From UBA1952 sp965246765 (lineage in GTDB: Bacteria; Bacteroidota; Bacteroidia; Chitinophagales; Chitinophagaceae): DNA of 64,000 bases. The stretch lies in NCBI GenBank assembly GCA_965246765.1, contig CBDFFJ010000004.1:248001-312000 (forward strand), written 5' to 3'. A program made the translations under genes and the position numbers. Each line of letters begins with the position of its first letter. The first letter of the stretch is position 1. Below, piece by piece: positions 36,631 through 42,804 of this stretch. Below the pieces are notes generated by a model that saw only the letters and a list, made by a program, of their open reading frames with translations, did not search any database and was not told the origin of the DNA.

Positions 36631-37890
36631 TTGACATTTGAAGATTTTGATCTGGACTACGGCGTCTTAGACAGCATAGATGCCATGGGCTACAAGAGCC
36701 CGACACCAATCCAGCAGCAGGCCATTCCCGTAATCCTTGCCGGCCACGATCTGATAGCCTGCGCACAAACAGGCACCGGTAAAACCGCAGCTTTCGTGCT
36801 ACCTATCCTAGATAAGGTATTGCAGACGCCGAGCGGTGGCGTAAACACCCTTATCCTCGTGCCCACCCGTGAGCTGGCTACCCAGATAGACCAGCAGATT
36901 GAGGCTATGAGCTATTATGTTGACGTCTCCTCAATAGCGGTTTACGGTGGCGGCAGCGGGCAGAACTGGAGCCAGCAAAAGGCGGCACTTACGAAGGGTG
37001 CCGACATCATTATAGCGACGCCTGGCCGGCTCATAGCGCAGATGCAGATGGGCGGGCTTGACTTTAGCTATCTGCACACCCTTGTGCTGGATGAGGCCGA
37101 CCGAATGCTAGACATGGGCTTCTATGAAGATTTGGTGCGCATCATCAGCGAATTGCCAAAGGAGCGGCAGACTTTGTGCTTCTCAGCCACAATGCCGCCA
37201 AAGATCAGGGCTTTAACCAAGCAGATTTTGCGTAATCCGACTGAGATCAGCATCGCCATATCTCAGCCGGCGGCAGGTATCCGGCAGTTGGTGTATCACG
37301 CCTTTGATGAGCAAAAGCTGCGGCTGGTTGGGCGGATTTTAAAGGAAGGGGAGTATAAGAGCGTGATTATATTTTCCTCCACAAAGGACAAGGTAAAGCG
37401 ATTGGAAGGCGAGCTGCGTCGTGTGGGCATTGAGGCAAAATCCTTTCACTCTGATCTGGAACAGGAAGCGCGTGAAGTGCTTATGCAGGCATTCAAGGCA
37501 AAACGTATTAATGTTTTAGTCGGCACGGACGTGCTGTCGCGGGGCATTGATGTAGAGGGAATTGAACTTGTGCTCAATTTTGATGTGCCGCCAGATCCAG
37601 AGGACTATGTTCACCGCATTGGCAGAACGGCGCGTGCGGAGCGTACCGGAACTGCCATCACGTTTGTCAATGAAGCTGACCAGCGTAAGTTCTCTTTTAT
37701 TGAGAAGCTCTTAGGGCGAAAGATTGAAGTTGTGCCGCTGCCGGCAGACTTAGGCCCCGGTCCGGAGTATAAGCCCGAGATGCGCCGGCCATCGTCGCGA
37801 GGCGGCGCAAAGCCTGGTGGCGGTGGTGGAAAAGTAAGCCGTGCGCCGGGCAAAGGCAGATCCAATGGCGGCGGAAGACGACAAGGCTAA
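36631..37890 (+). CDS. DEAD-box RNA helicase
   Basis: A 419-residue ATP-dependent RNA helicase. In order: Q motif (SPTPIQQQAIP), Walker A AQTGTGKTA, PTRELATQ, TPGRL, the DEAD box (VLDEADRMLDMGF), SAT, and in the second RecA domain GTDVLSRGID and HRIGRTAR. The C-terminal 45 residues are Gly/Arg/Pro-rich, as in RhlE-type helicases. The start appears to be TTG at 36631 (MTFEDFDL); no ATG is available near it. The stop overlaps the end of the convergent MFS gene. Confidence 0.95.
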   Translation: MTFEDFDLDYGVLDSIDAMGYKSPTPIQQQAIPVILAGHDLIACAQTGTGKTAAFVLPILDKVLQTPSGGVNTLILVPTRELATQIDQQIEAMSYYVDVSSIAVYGGGSGQNWSQQKAALTKGADIIIATPGRLIAQMQMGGLDFSYLHTLVLDEADRMLDMGFYEDLVRIISELPKERQTLCFSATMPPKIRALTKQILRNPTEISIAISQPAAGIRQLVYHAFDEQKLRLVGRILKEGEYKSVIIFSSTKDKVKRLEGELRRVGIEAKSFHSDLEQEAREVLMQAFKAKRINVLVGTDVLSRGIDVEGIELVLNFDVPPDPEDYVHRIGRTARAERTGTAITFVNEADQRKFSFIEKLLGRKIEVVPLPADLGPGPEYKPEMRRPSSRGGAKPGGGGGKVSRAPGKGRSNGGGRRQG

Positions 37891-39122
37891 TGTGCTGAAT
37901 CCGCTGCCACATAGCGGGCCTTTAAGGTCTTAGCGGCCAGCAAAGCACTGACCAGGAACAAGACAGCACCGGCAATAAATGGCGCGCCCGGGAAATAGAC
38001 CGGCGCACCTTTGCGACTGAAAAAGTAAAAAAGGTTGTTCATAAGCAACGGCCCAATGATACTTGTGACCGATATGAGACTTGTGAGCGCGCCCTGAAGC
38101 TCACCCTGTTCATTTGGAGGCACTTGTCCGCTGATGATACCTTGAAGCGCAGGCCCGCAGATGCCGCCGAGACAGTATGGAATCAAAAACACGAACATCA
38201 TCCAGCTGGCACCGGCAAATGCAAACAACGCCATACCCAAAGCGTACAGCAGCAGCCCAATATAAACGGAATTTTTAGCGCCTATCTTCGGATTCACAAC
38301 GCGGATGAGCAATCCTTGCACCAGGCCGACCAACAGGCCGACTACCGCCAGCGACCAGCCGACCGTATCTTCTGTCCATCCAAAGCGGAACATGGTAAAG
38401 TAGCCCCAATTGCTCTGCACAGCGTGCGCCCCGATATATACCAGCACAAGGCTTACTACTAATCCGCTTACTACGGGGTATTTTCTCAACTGCAGCAGGG
38501 AACCGACGGGGTTAGCCCGCTTCCAGCTGAACGGGCGCCGGTTTTCAGGAAGAAGACTTTCCGGCAAAACGAAATATCCATATATAAAGTTGATCAGCGA
38601 GAGGGTGGCGGCGAGAAGGAACGGAGCTCGCAGGCCGAAATAATGGCTCACAACTCCGCCCATAGCGGGCCCGATGATGAAGCCGATGCCGAACGCCGCT
38701 CCGACCATGCCAAAATTCTGAGCCCGCTTCTCCGGTGTTGAGACGTCGGCAATATATGCAGAAGCCGTTGTAAATGAAGCACCTGTGACGCCTGCAATCG
38801 CACGGCCAACAAACAGCCACCCGAGTGTCGGGGCAAAGGCCGTCAGCAGGTAATCTATGCCAAAGCCAAGCAGGGCAGCAAGCAGTACCGGCCGGCGGCC
38901 ATATTTATCTGACAAATTGCCAAGAATCGGCGAGCAAACAAACTGCGCCATGGCAAATGTGAATAGCAGCCAGCCGCCATCGCGCGCCGCATGGCTTAAA
39001 TCCTCATGCTTTAATGTAGATATCAGCCTGGGGATCACCGGAATAATGACGCCGAAACCAATGACATCAATCAGAATGGTGACCAGAATAAAAGATAAAG
39101 CTGAGTTGCGGCGAACGGACAT
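37887..39122 (-). CDS. TetA-like MFS drug exporter
   Basis: A 411-residue major facilitator protein from the ATG at 39122 (MSVRRNSALSF), with about 12 membrane helices. The loop 2-3 signature GNLSDKYGRRPVLL and the antiporter motif in helix 5 (GAAFGIGFIIGPAMGG) put it with the TetA/TCR drug:H+ antiporters. The actual substrate is unknown and no tet-type repressor is adjacent. A TTG at 39158 is in frame, but a promoter box falls inside that extension. Confidence 0.9.
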   Translation of the reverse strand: MSVRRNSALSFILVTILIDVIGFGVIIPVIPRLISTLKHEDLSHAARDGGWLLFTFAMAQFVCSPILGNLSDKYGRRPVLLAALLGFGIDYLLTAFAPTLGWLFVGRAIAGVTGASFTTASAYIADVSTPEKRAQNFGMVGAAFGIGFIIGPAMGGVVSHYFGLRAPFLLAATLSLINFIYGYFVLPESLLPENRRPFSWKRANPVGSLLQLRKYPVVSGLVVSLVLVYIGAHAVQSNWGYFTMFRFGWTEDTVGWSLAVVGLLVGLVQGLLIRVVNPKIGAKNSVYIGLLLYALGMALFAFAGASWMMFVFLIPYCLGGICGPALQGIISGQVPPNEQGELQGALTSLISVTSIIGPLLMNNLFYFFSRKGAPVYFPGAPFIAGAVLFLVSALLAAKTLKARYVAADSAH

Positions 39123-39141
39123 GATGCAGGAAACGAAGCCG

Positions 39142-39149
39142 CAAATGTA
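39142..39149 (-). promoter_or_regulatory. -7 box (TACATTTG) of the MFS gene
   Basis: On the minus strand TACATTTG matches TAnnTTTG and ends 19 bases before the ATG at 39122. This supports the shorter MFS start. Confidence 0.5.
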
Positions 39150-39225
39150 AATGCTCAAGATTCCTCGCCCTATAGTGAAATCGTACTACTTAATACGGCT
39201 GCATTCTTATTAATGCTACAGGTAG

Positions 39226-39233
39226 TATGTTTG
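39226..39233 (+). promoter_or_regulatory. -7 box (TATGTTTG) of islet unit 1
   Basis: TATGTTTG fits the TAnnTTTG consensus and is exactly four bases (AAGC) from the ATG at 39238. Transcription would begin at or next to the start codon, giving a leaderless mRNA. Confidence 0.6.
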
Positions 39234-39237
39234 AAGC

Positions 39238-39405
39238 ATGGCAACCATGGGTGTATTTGCTTTTGTAAGTGGGCTGTTTATCGCATTAATAAACGACCGA
39301 ATTATCCCGGATAGCGCACGGGAATGTAAAAGGAAGAGACAGATAATTATTTTTTGCGGCATAGCGTCTATGTTAGTTAGGATGGTAACTGTCTGGATGA
39401 GCTGA
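39238..39405 (+). CDS. Small membrane protein (55 residues)
   Basis: A short frame starting MATMGVFAFVSGLFIALI and ending VTVWMS. The first 18 residues are a likely membrane helix; a basic stretch (CKRKRQ) comes next, then a second hydrophobic segment (IIIFCGIASMLV). No family is recognised. The placement of a consensus promoter four bases upstream, as for three other genes of the islet, is the main reason to call it. It is divergent from the MFS gene and is followed by repeat A1. Confidence 0.45.
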   Translation: MATMGVFAFVSGLFIALINDRIIPDSARECKRKRQIIIFCGIASMLVRMVTVWMS

Positions 39406-39446
39406 ATGTAAATGAAGGGAATGAAGGGCGGGCTTTTGCTCCATAA

Positions 39447-39607
39447 TTTGCTCCATAATTCTGCGTTATGTAACCGAAGGCTTGAGTAGCCCGCGCGCTG
39501 CACATTTATGTATGGCAGGGCGCGGGATACTTTACGATAACGTCAAATTATGGAGCATGAGCGTGTGCCGTGCGGTGGCCTTGTCAAATGTAGTTCCTTT
39601 TGCCCGC
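39447..39607. repeat. Repeat A, copy 1 (161 bp, hairpin)
   Basis: Nearly identical to copy 2 at 41943-42106. The first 110 bases form a long imperfect inverted repeat: outer arms TTTGCTCCATAATT and AAATTATGGAGCA, middle arms CGTTATGTAA and TTACGATAACG, and an inner GCCCGCGC/GGCGCGGG stem. The last 50 bases (ending TTCCTTTTGCCCGC) are repeated but not palindromic. The 14-base start of the repeat is also partly doubled at 39434-39446. Confidence 0.85.
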
Positions 39608-39649
39608 GATTGTTACTAATAATAACATGCACTTGTTATCACTGCAAGT

Positions 39650-39657
39650 TATCTTTG
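39650..39657 (+). promoter_or_regulatory. -7 box (TATCTTTG) upstream of the Panacea gene
   Basis: A TAnnTTTG match just after repeat A1, 81 bases before the ATG at 39739. It would give a short leader; the region between it and the start codon shows no gene. Confidence 0.4.
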
Positions 39658-39738
39658 CGTGACGTAGTAGTACCGAGCCGCTGGGCGACTTTAGTACTAA
39701 TTTGGTATTTCAACAAAGGCATACTTATCTTGCAAACA

Positions 39739-40314
39739 ATGGTGGGCTTCAATTATAAAAAGGCAGTTCAGGCATTAAACTATTTCGCTGAAAAGTATAA
39801 TGGTGAGCTGAACAATATGAAAGCTATTAAATTGGTTTGGCTTGCAGACCGCCTGCATCTCCGTAAGTATGGTCGGATGATAACCAATGACAGTTATTTT
39901 GCTCTGAAAAATGGCCCTGTTCCTTCTGCTACACTGAACTTAGCAAAAGGTGATAAGTCGTTTATTGCAAATGAAATTGCGGAGTATGCTTGCAAGTTTA
40001 TTAAACCAAAAGACTCACTTAATTACCAATCTGTAGCCCCTGTAAATCTGAAGGTATTCTCTAAGTCTGACCTAGAGGCGCTTTATGATGTTTACACAGC
40101 ATTTGGTAACATGAACCAATGGCAACTTTCTGACTATTCTCACCTGTTTTCGGAATGGAAAAGATTTGAAGTGGAATTGACCGAAAATCAATATGCATCC
40201 TTTAAAATTATTTCAGAGGATTTCTTTGCACCTATGGGAATTGCAGACGCGATATTCAGCCAAAGCGCCGAAATATTAAGATTGGCGAAGGAGCAACACG
40301 CTGAATTTGCTTGA
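39739..40314 (+). CDS. Panacea (DUF4065)-domain antitoxin-like protein
   Basis: A 191-residue protein from the ATG at 39739 (MVGFNYKKAV). A frame open back to 39550 begins inside repeat A and is rejected as the start. The pattern KAVQALNYFAEKYNGELNNMKAIKLVWLAD (residues about 8-37), RLHLRKYGRMITND, then FALKNGPVPSAT is the Panacea/SocA domain, known as a general toxin-neutralising domain and also found in proteolysis adaptors. The next gene starts seven bases after its stop, so a two-gene toxin-antitoxin operon is likely. Base composition is more AT-rich than the flanking housekeeping genes. Confidence 0.85.
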   Translation: MVGFNYKKAVQALNYFAEKYNGELNNMKAIKLVWLADRLHLRKYGRMITNDSYFALKNGPVPSATLNLAKGDKSFIANEIAEYACKFIKPKDSLNYQSVAPVNLKVFSKSDLEALYDVYTAFGNMNQWQLSDYSHLFSEWKRFEVELTENQYASFKIISEDFFAPMGIADAIFSQSAEILRLAKEQHAEFA

Positions 40315-40320
40315 TGGGTT

Positions 40321-40764
40321 ATGAATATTCCCAAAGGTCTTCTCACGCAATCCATATCACCACAAGATGTGTTGATATTCACCAATAACAACCTGAACAG
40401 TCCCGATGCGCATTTACACATTTGCATTGCCGCAGTTGGTGAGGAAATAAAGTTTGTTGTTAGTGGTTCAGACGGGAGTAAGGTAAAGGGGAGAATTGCC
40501 GCTAGAGGCCTGCCCGTTTATACTGCTGTAGATGTGCCTGACAAAAGTACGCTGCCTGCTTCTCCGTTCAATCGCCCTTCATGTATTGATTGTAACCACG
40601 TGTTCAGCTACACCAAGAAGGAGTTTGAAGAAAGATTTGGCGGTAATTACAGCATTGCAGAAAAGAAATTACCTGACTCATATTTTCAACAAATCGTTTC
40701 GGGCATATGCATGAGCCCACTGGTAGAACAAGAACTTATTGACTATCTTAATGGCTCGGTATAA
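40321..40764 (+). CDS. Hypothetical protein, candidate toxin partner of the Panacea protein
   Basis: A 147-residue protein that I do not recognise with certainty. The N-terminal part (SPQDVLIFTNNN, then EEIKFVVSGSDGSKVKGRIAA) and the later RPSCIDCNHVFSYTKKEFEE are vaguely like the SH3-type MazF/PemK fold, where a similar PS..NC..VF stretch occurs, but this is only an impression. It has no membrane segment. It begins seven bases after the Panacea gene and ends at a strong terminator. By the known organisation of Panacea operons it would be the toxin. Confidence 0.7.
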   Translation: MNIPKGLLTQSISPQDVLIFTNNNLNSPDAHLHICIAAVGEEIKFVVSGSDGSKVKGRIAARGLPVYTAVDVPDKSTLPASPFNRPSCIDCNHVFSYTKKEFEERFGGNYSIAEKKLPDSYFQQIVSGICMSPLVEQELIDYLNGSV

Positions 40765-40797
40765 AAAGCCCGCCCCTTGTTAGCGGGCTTTTCTTTT
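40764..40797 (+). terminator. Rho-independent terminator of the Panacea operon
   Basis: A 10-bp stem AAAAGCCCGC / GCGGGCTTTT with a nine-base loop, followed by a T-rich run, starts at the last base of the preceding stop codon. Confidence 0.85.
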
Positions 40798-40813
40798 TGG
40801 GTTGGGTTTGGAT

Positions 40814-40821
40814 TATGTTTG
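40814..40821 (+). promoter_or_regulatory. -7 box (TATGTTTG) of islet unit 3
   Basis: The same box as at 39226, again exactly four bases (AGGA) before an ATG (40826). It follows the Panacea-operon terminator directly, so the downstream gene has its own promoter. Confidence 0.6.
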
Positions 40822-40825
40822 AGGA

Positions 40826-40996
40826 ATGCTATTGCTATTCTTCTTTGCGGCGCTTGTTACGATTGCTGGAATAGCCGTTGTCGCGAGAATATTCCCGAAG
40901 GTTAGCGTTGGAAAGGTTCTTCTTTACTGCATTGGCGGATTTATACTGCTGCTTTTGCTCCTCTACTATCAGCTATCCAAATATCCCTGCGCATAG
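40826..40996 (+). CDS. Small two-helix membrane protein (56 residues)
   Basis: The frame reads MLLLFFFAALVTIAGIAVVA, then a short polar loop (RIFPKVSVGK), then a second helix (VLLYCIGGFILLLLLLYY) and a short tail ending SKYPCA. Two membrane helices within 56 residues and a promoter four bases upstream support a real gene. The family is not recognised; small two-helix proteins can be holin-like, toxin-like or subunits of larger complexes. Its TAG stop is also the first triplet of repeat B1. Confidence 0.5.
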   Translation: MLLLFFFAALVTIAGIAVVARIFPKVSVGKVLLYCIGGFILLLLLLYYQLSKYPCA

Positions 40997-41154
40997 AATT
41001 GTTTAGCCAGGCACCACAGTAGCACAGAAGCTTAATTGGAATACTCCCGGCGCGCAGCTGTCATAGCGCGGCGGCGGCTTTTTGGTTACTTTTTGGGCGG
41101 CCAAAAAGTGACAATATGTTCCTGTTTACAGTAGTGGGGTAGTATGTTTGAGGG
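40994..41154 (+). repeat. Repeat B, copy 1 (161 bp, carries a promoter)
   Basis: Matches copy 2 at 42645-42804 with about six differences over the first 145 bases. It contains a perfect-looking hairpin GTTACTTTTTGG / CCAAAAAGTGAC (one mismatch in this copy) and ends with a promoter TATGTTTG placed four bases before the ATG of the next gene. Confidence 0.9.
41143..41150 (+). promoter_or_regulatory. -7 box (TATGTTTG) inside repeat B1
   Basis: Exactly four bases (AGGG) before the ATG at 41155. The box is part of the repeat, so the repeat carries the promoter for the gene beside it. Confidence 0.6.
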
Positions 41155-41718
41155 ATGCGCCCGAAACTTGATAGCATTAAAGACTTAGACACTATCCTAG
41201 AGTTTATGAACTCTGATAAACGATATGATTGGAAATCGCTCAAAGAAATTATGGGTAGCCTAGGGAGCTTGGATGAAATGATGGTAACGGACGTCTTTCT
41301 GGTCGACCAAATGATGCTGAAGTTAGGGAAGGATGAATACGTTATAGAAAAGAAAGGTCTTTCTATAAAGCCGGAAGAGCATCTATTGGGGCCGAGATTC
41401 AAAATAACATTTGAAGGCAGCCTGTTTATCCAACGCGGCGGTTATGGCGGCGAGATTGACCGCGAAGCCGCCGAAAGTATTCAGGTGGAAAGACTAAGAA
41501 CCGCGCAAGTGGTGAGCCAAAGAAATATGGTTGTTCTGACAGTGCTTTTAGCGATTGCTGCGGGTTTGCCAGCGGTAAAGGCTGGTCAGGATATTGCGAC
41601 AAGCGGCCTTGTGCCGTGCGCTTCGTGGAGTTCAATGGCGCTTGCCTTTCTTTTCGGTTGTTGTCTAACTGGACTAATATGGCTGCTGTCAGGATTACGC
41701 CGGAAGCAAAAGCAGTAA
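41155..41718 (+). CDS. Winged-helix-like protein with two C-terminal membrane helices
   Basis: A 187-residue protein. The first 105 residues look like a small winged-helix fold (DWKSLKEIMGSLG, then FKITFEGSLFIQRGGY in the wing position). Then come a polar helix (ERLRTAQVVSQR) and two membrane helices (NMVVLTVLLAIAAGLPAV and MALAFLFGCCLTGLIWLLSG), ending in basic RRKQKQ. It is related to the frame at 42805-43407, sharing Q(R)NMVVLTV at the same place. The function is unknown; the layout suggests a membrane-anchored sensor or effector. It has its own leaderless-type promoter. Confidence 0.7.
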   Translation: MRPKLDSIKDLDTILEFMNSDKRYDWKSLKEIMGSLGSLDEMMVTDVFLVDQMMLKLGKDEYVIEKKGLSIKPEEHLLGPRFKITFEGSLFIQRGGYGGEIDREAAESIQVERLRTAQVVSQRNMVVLTVLLAIAAGLPAVKAGQDIATSGLVPCASWSSMALAFLFGCCLTGLIWLLSGLRRKQKQ

Positions 41719-41758
41719 TAATTAAAATAATAGGATGACTGCAAAGGAATTGCTCCAT

Positions 41759-41781
41759 AGTGCGTAATTTTAATACGCACT
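41759..41781. promoter_or_regulatory. Palindrome C, copy 1
   Basis: AGTGCGTA and TACGCACT are separated by seven A/T bases. The same sequence recurs at 42544-42568. It looks like an operator for a dimeric regulator and is followed 20 bases later by a terminator. Confidence 0.5.
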
Positions 41782-41800
41782 GTTCCCAAGACCGTGTTTG

Positions 41801-41829
41801 CCGCCTGCTCGTAACAGGCGGTTTTTCTT
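41801..41829 (+). terminator. Rho-independent terminator of islet unit 4
   Basis: Stem CCGCCTG / CAGGCGG with a seven-base loop, followed by TTTTTCTTT. A second small hairpin (ACCGGGC / GCCCGGT) lies 20 bases further on. Confidence 0.8.
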
Positions 41830-41942
41830 TCTAATCCTATCTACCGGGCGTTAGCCCGGTTCCCGGTTCCTTTTGCTCCTTTCCCTCTGAGCTTAATTGA
41901 TGCAGTCTGCTCATGATATATAGTGCGTGGGCGAGATGGGCC

Positions 41943-42106
41943 TTTGCTCCATAATTCTGCGTTATGTAACCGAAGGCTTGAGTAGCCCGCGCGCTGCACA
42001 TTTTAATGTATGGCAGGGCGCGGGATACTTTACATAACGTCAAATTATGGTAGCAAAGAGCGTGAGCCGTGCGGTGGCCTTGTCAAATGTAGTTCCTTTT
42101 GCCCGC
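41943..42106. repeat. Repeat A, copy 2 (164 bp, hairpin)
   Basis: Second full copy of repeat A. The hairpin (41943-42057) has outer arms TTTGCTCCATAATT and AAATTATGGTAGCAAA, middle arms GCGTTATGTAA and TTTACATAACG, and an inner CCCGCGC/GCGCGGG stem. Changes from copy 1 include compensating ones (TTACGATAACG there, TTACATAACG here), which restores pairing. The 20 bases before it (GTGCGTGGGCGAGATGGGCC) recur before the short copy at 43698. Confidence 0.85.
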
Positions 42107-42144
42107 ATATCAGGAGCAGGCTATGAAGGGCAGAAGCGAGGTAT

Positions 42145-42152
42145 TATGTTTG
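42145..42152 (+). promoter_or_regulatory. -7 box (TATGTTTG) of islet unit 5
   Basis: Four bases (CGGG) before the ATG at 42157, as in the other units. Confidence 0.6.
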
Positions 42153-42156
42153 CGGG

Positions 42157-42396
42157 ATGAACCTTTACCAGATTGAAGCCCTACGGGATATTTGGCGGGC
42201 TGAACTACGAAGCATAATGGCAATGTTCCCGGACATTTACCCCGAAGGGCACGGCCTGAATATTATCTTAGAACGCGACCCTAACAATAAAGACAGGCTT
42301 ATGCTTGGGGCGCAACAGTTCCCGCCGCCCGACTATGTAATGCAGGAAGTACATCTGCGATTTGAGCGCTTGCAACAGGGCGGCAATCATGATTAA
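42157..42396 (+). CDS. Small hypothetical protein (79 residues)
   Basis: Starts MNLYQIEALRDIWRAEL and continues as a soluble, acidic protein (GLNIILERDPNNKDRLMLG). No membrane segment and no family is recognised. The promoter four bases upstream supports the start. Its 3' end overlaps, in antisense, a minus-strand frame at 42299-42544, so at least one of the two is questionable; this one has the better evidence. Confidence 0.5.
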   Translation: MNLYQIEALRDIWRAELRSIMAMFPDIYPEGHGLNIILERDPNNKDRLMLGAQQFPPPDYVMQEVHLRFERLQQGGNHD

Positions 42397-42544
42397 TATG
42401 CTTCTCTACTGCCGCAGTCAAAATATCCTGCAATACGGATTCCCACATTATTGCCCACTGGCCGGAAGGCAATACAACTATTGCCATTTCGTCCTTGATG
42501 TCAATTTTTAAGCCATTGGGTAGCTCAATCAGCTTGTGTTGCAT
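42299..42544 (-). CDS. Doubtful small hypothetical protein (81 residues)
   Basis: The first 50 residues (MQHKLIELPNGLKIDIKDEM, then VVLPSGQWAIMWESVLQDIL) look like a folded protein; the last 30 overlap the end of the plus-strand gene at 42157-42396 and look less natural. The ATG directly abuts palindrome C copy 2, which could be its operator. Palindrome C copy 1 also abuts an ATG on the minus strand, but that frame is largely antisense to a better gene. No family is recognised. Confidence 0.3.
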   Translation of the reverse strand: MQHKLIELPNGLKIDIKDEMAIVVLPSGQWAIMWESVLQDILTAAVEKHINHDCRPVASAQIADVLPALHSRAAGTVAPQA

Positions 42545-42568
42545 AGTGCGTATATTTGATACGCACTA
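42544..42568. promoter_or_regulatory. Palindrome C, copy 2
   Basis: TAGTGCGTAT and ATACGCACTA are separated by ATTTG, giving 10-bp arms. On the plus strand the centre contains TATATTTG (42551-42558), a TAnnTTTG box, so an operator over a promoter is possible. The transcript would end within about 50 bases at the terminator at 42590. Confidence 0.5.
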
Positions 42569-42589
42569 TTCTCCTAAGATTTTGCATTG

Positions 42590-42617
42590 CCCACCGCGCC
42601 AACGGTGGGTTTTCTTT
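42590..42617 (+). terminator. Rho-independent terminator of islet unit 5
   Basis: Stem CCCACCG / CGGTGGG with a six-base loop, followed by TTTTCTTT. Confidence 0.8.
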
Positions 42618-42644
42618 GCTCCAAAGTTATGGCATTATGTAAAG
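42614..42644. repeat. Short form of repeat A (hairpin core lost)
   Basis: CTTTGCTCC joined after a few bases to GGCATTATGTAAAG reads like the two outer ends of repeat A without the GC-rich middle. It abuts repeat B2. A similar short form occurs at 43698-43726. Confidence 0.5.
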
Positions 42645-42804
42645 TAGAATTGATTAGCCAGGCACCACAGTAGTACAGGAGCTTAATTGGAATACCCCCG
42701 GCGCGCAGCCGTCATAGCGCGGCGGCGGCTTTTTGGTTACTTTTTGGGCGGCCAAAAAGTAACAATATGTTCCTGTTTACAGTAGTGGGGTAGTATATTG
42801 GCGG
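42645..42804 (+). repeat. Repeat B, copy 2 (160 bp)
   Basis: Second copy of repeat B. Its hairpin GTTACTTTTTGG / CCAAAAAGTAAC is perfect. At the 3' end the promoter box has changed to TATATTGG (42794-42801), a poor match to TAnnTTTG, in front of an ATG at 42805. Confidence 0.9.

Noticed and set aside
39550..39738. N-terminal extension of the Panacea gene
   Set aside because: It begins inside repeat A1 and has a composition unlike the rest; the Panacea domain starts right after the ATG at 39739.
41426..41758. Minus-strand frame of 110 codons starting at palindrome C copy 1, with a hydrophobic front
   Set aside because: About 88% of it is antisense to the better supported gene at 41155-41718, whose paralog is conserved in frame; only 13 codons lie outside.
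39447..42106. Repeat A as a CRISPR repeat or classical attC site
   Set aside because: Only two full copies 2.5 kb apart, so not CRISPR; the ends lack the RYYYAAC and GTTRRRY core pattern, so a standard attC is not supported.
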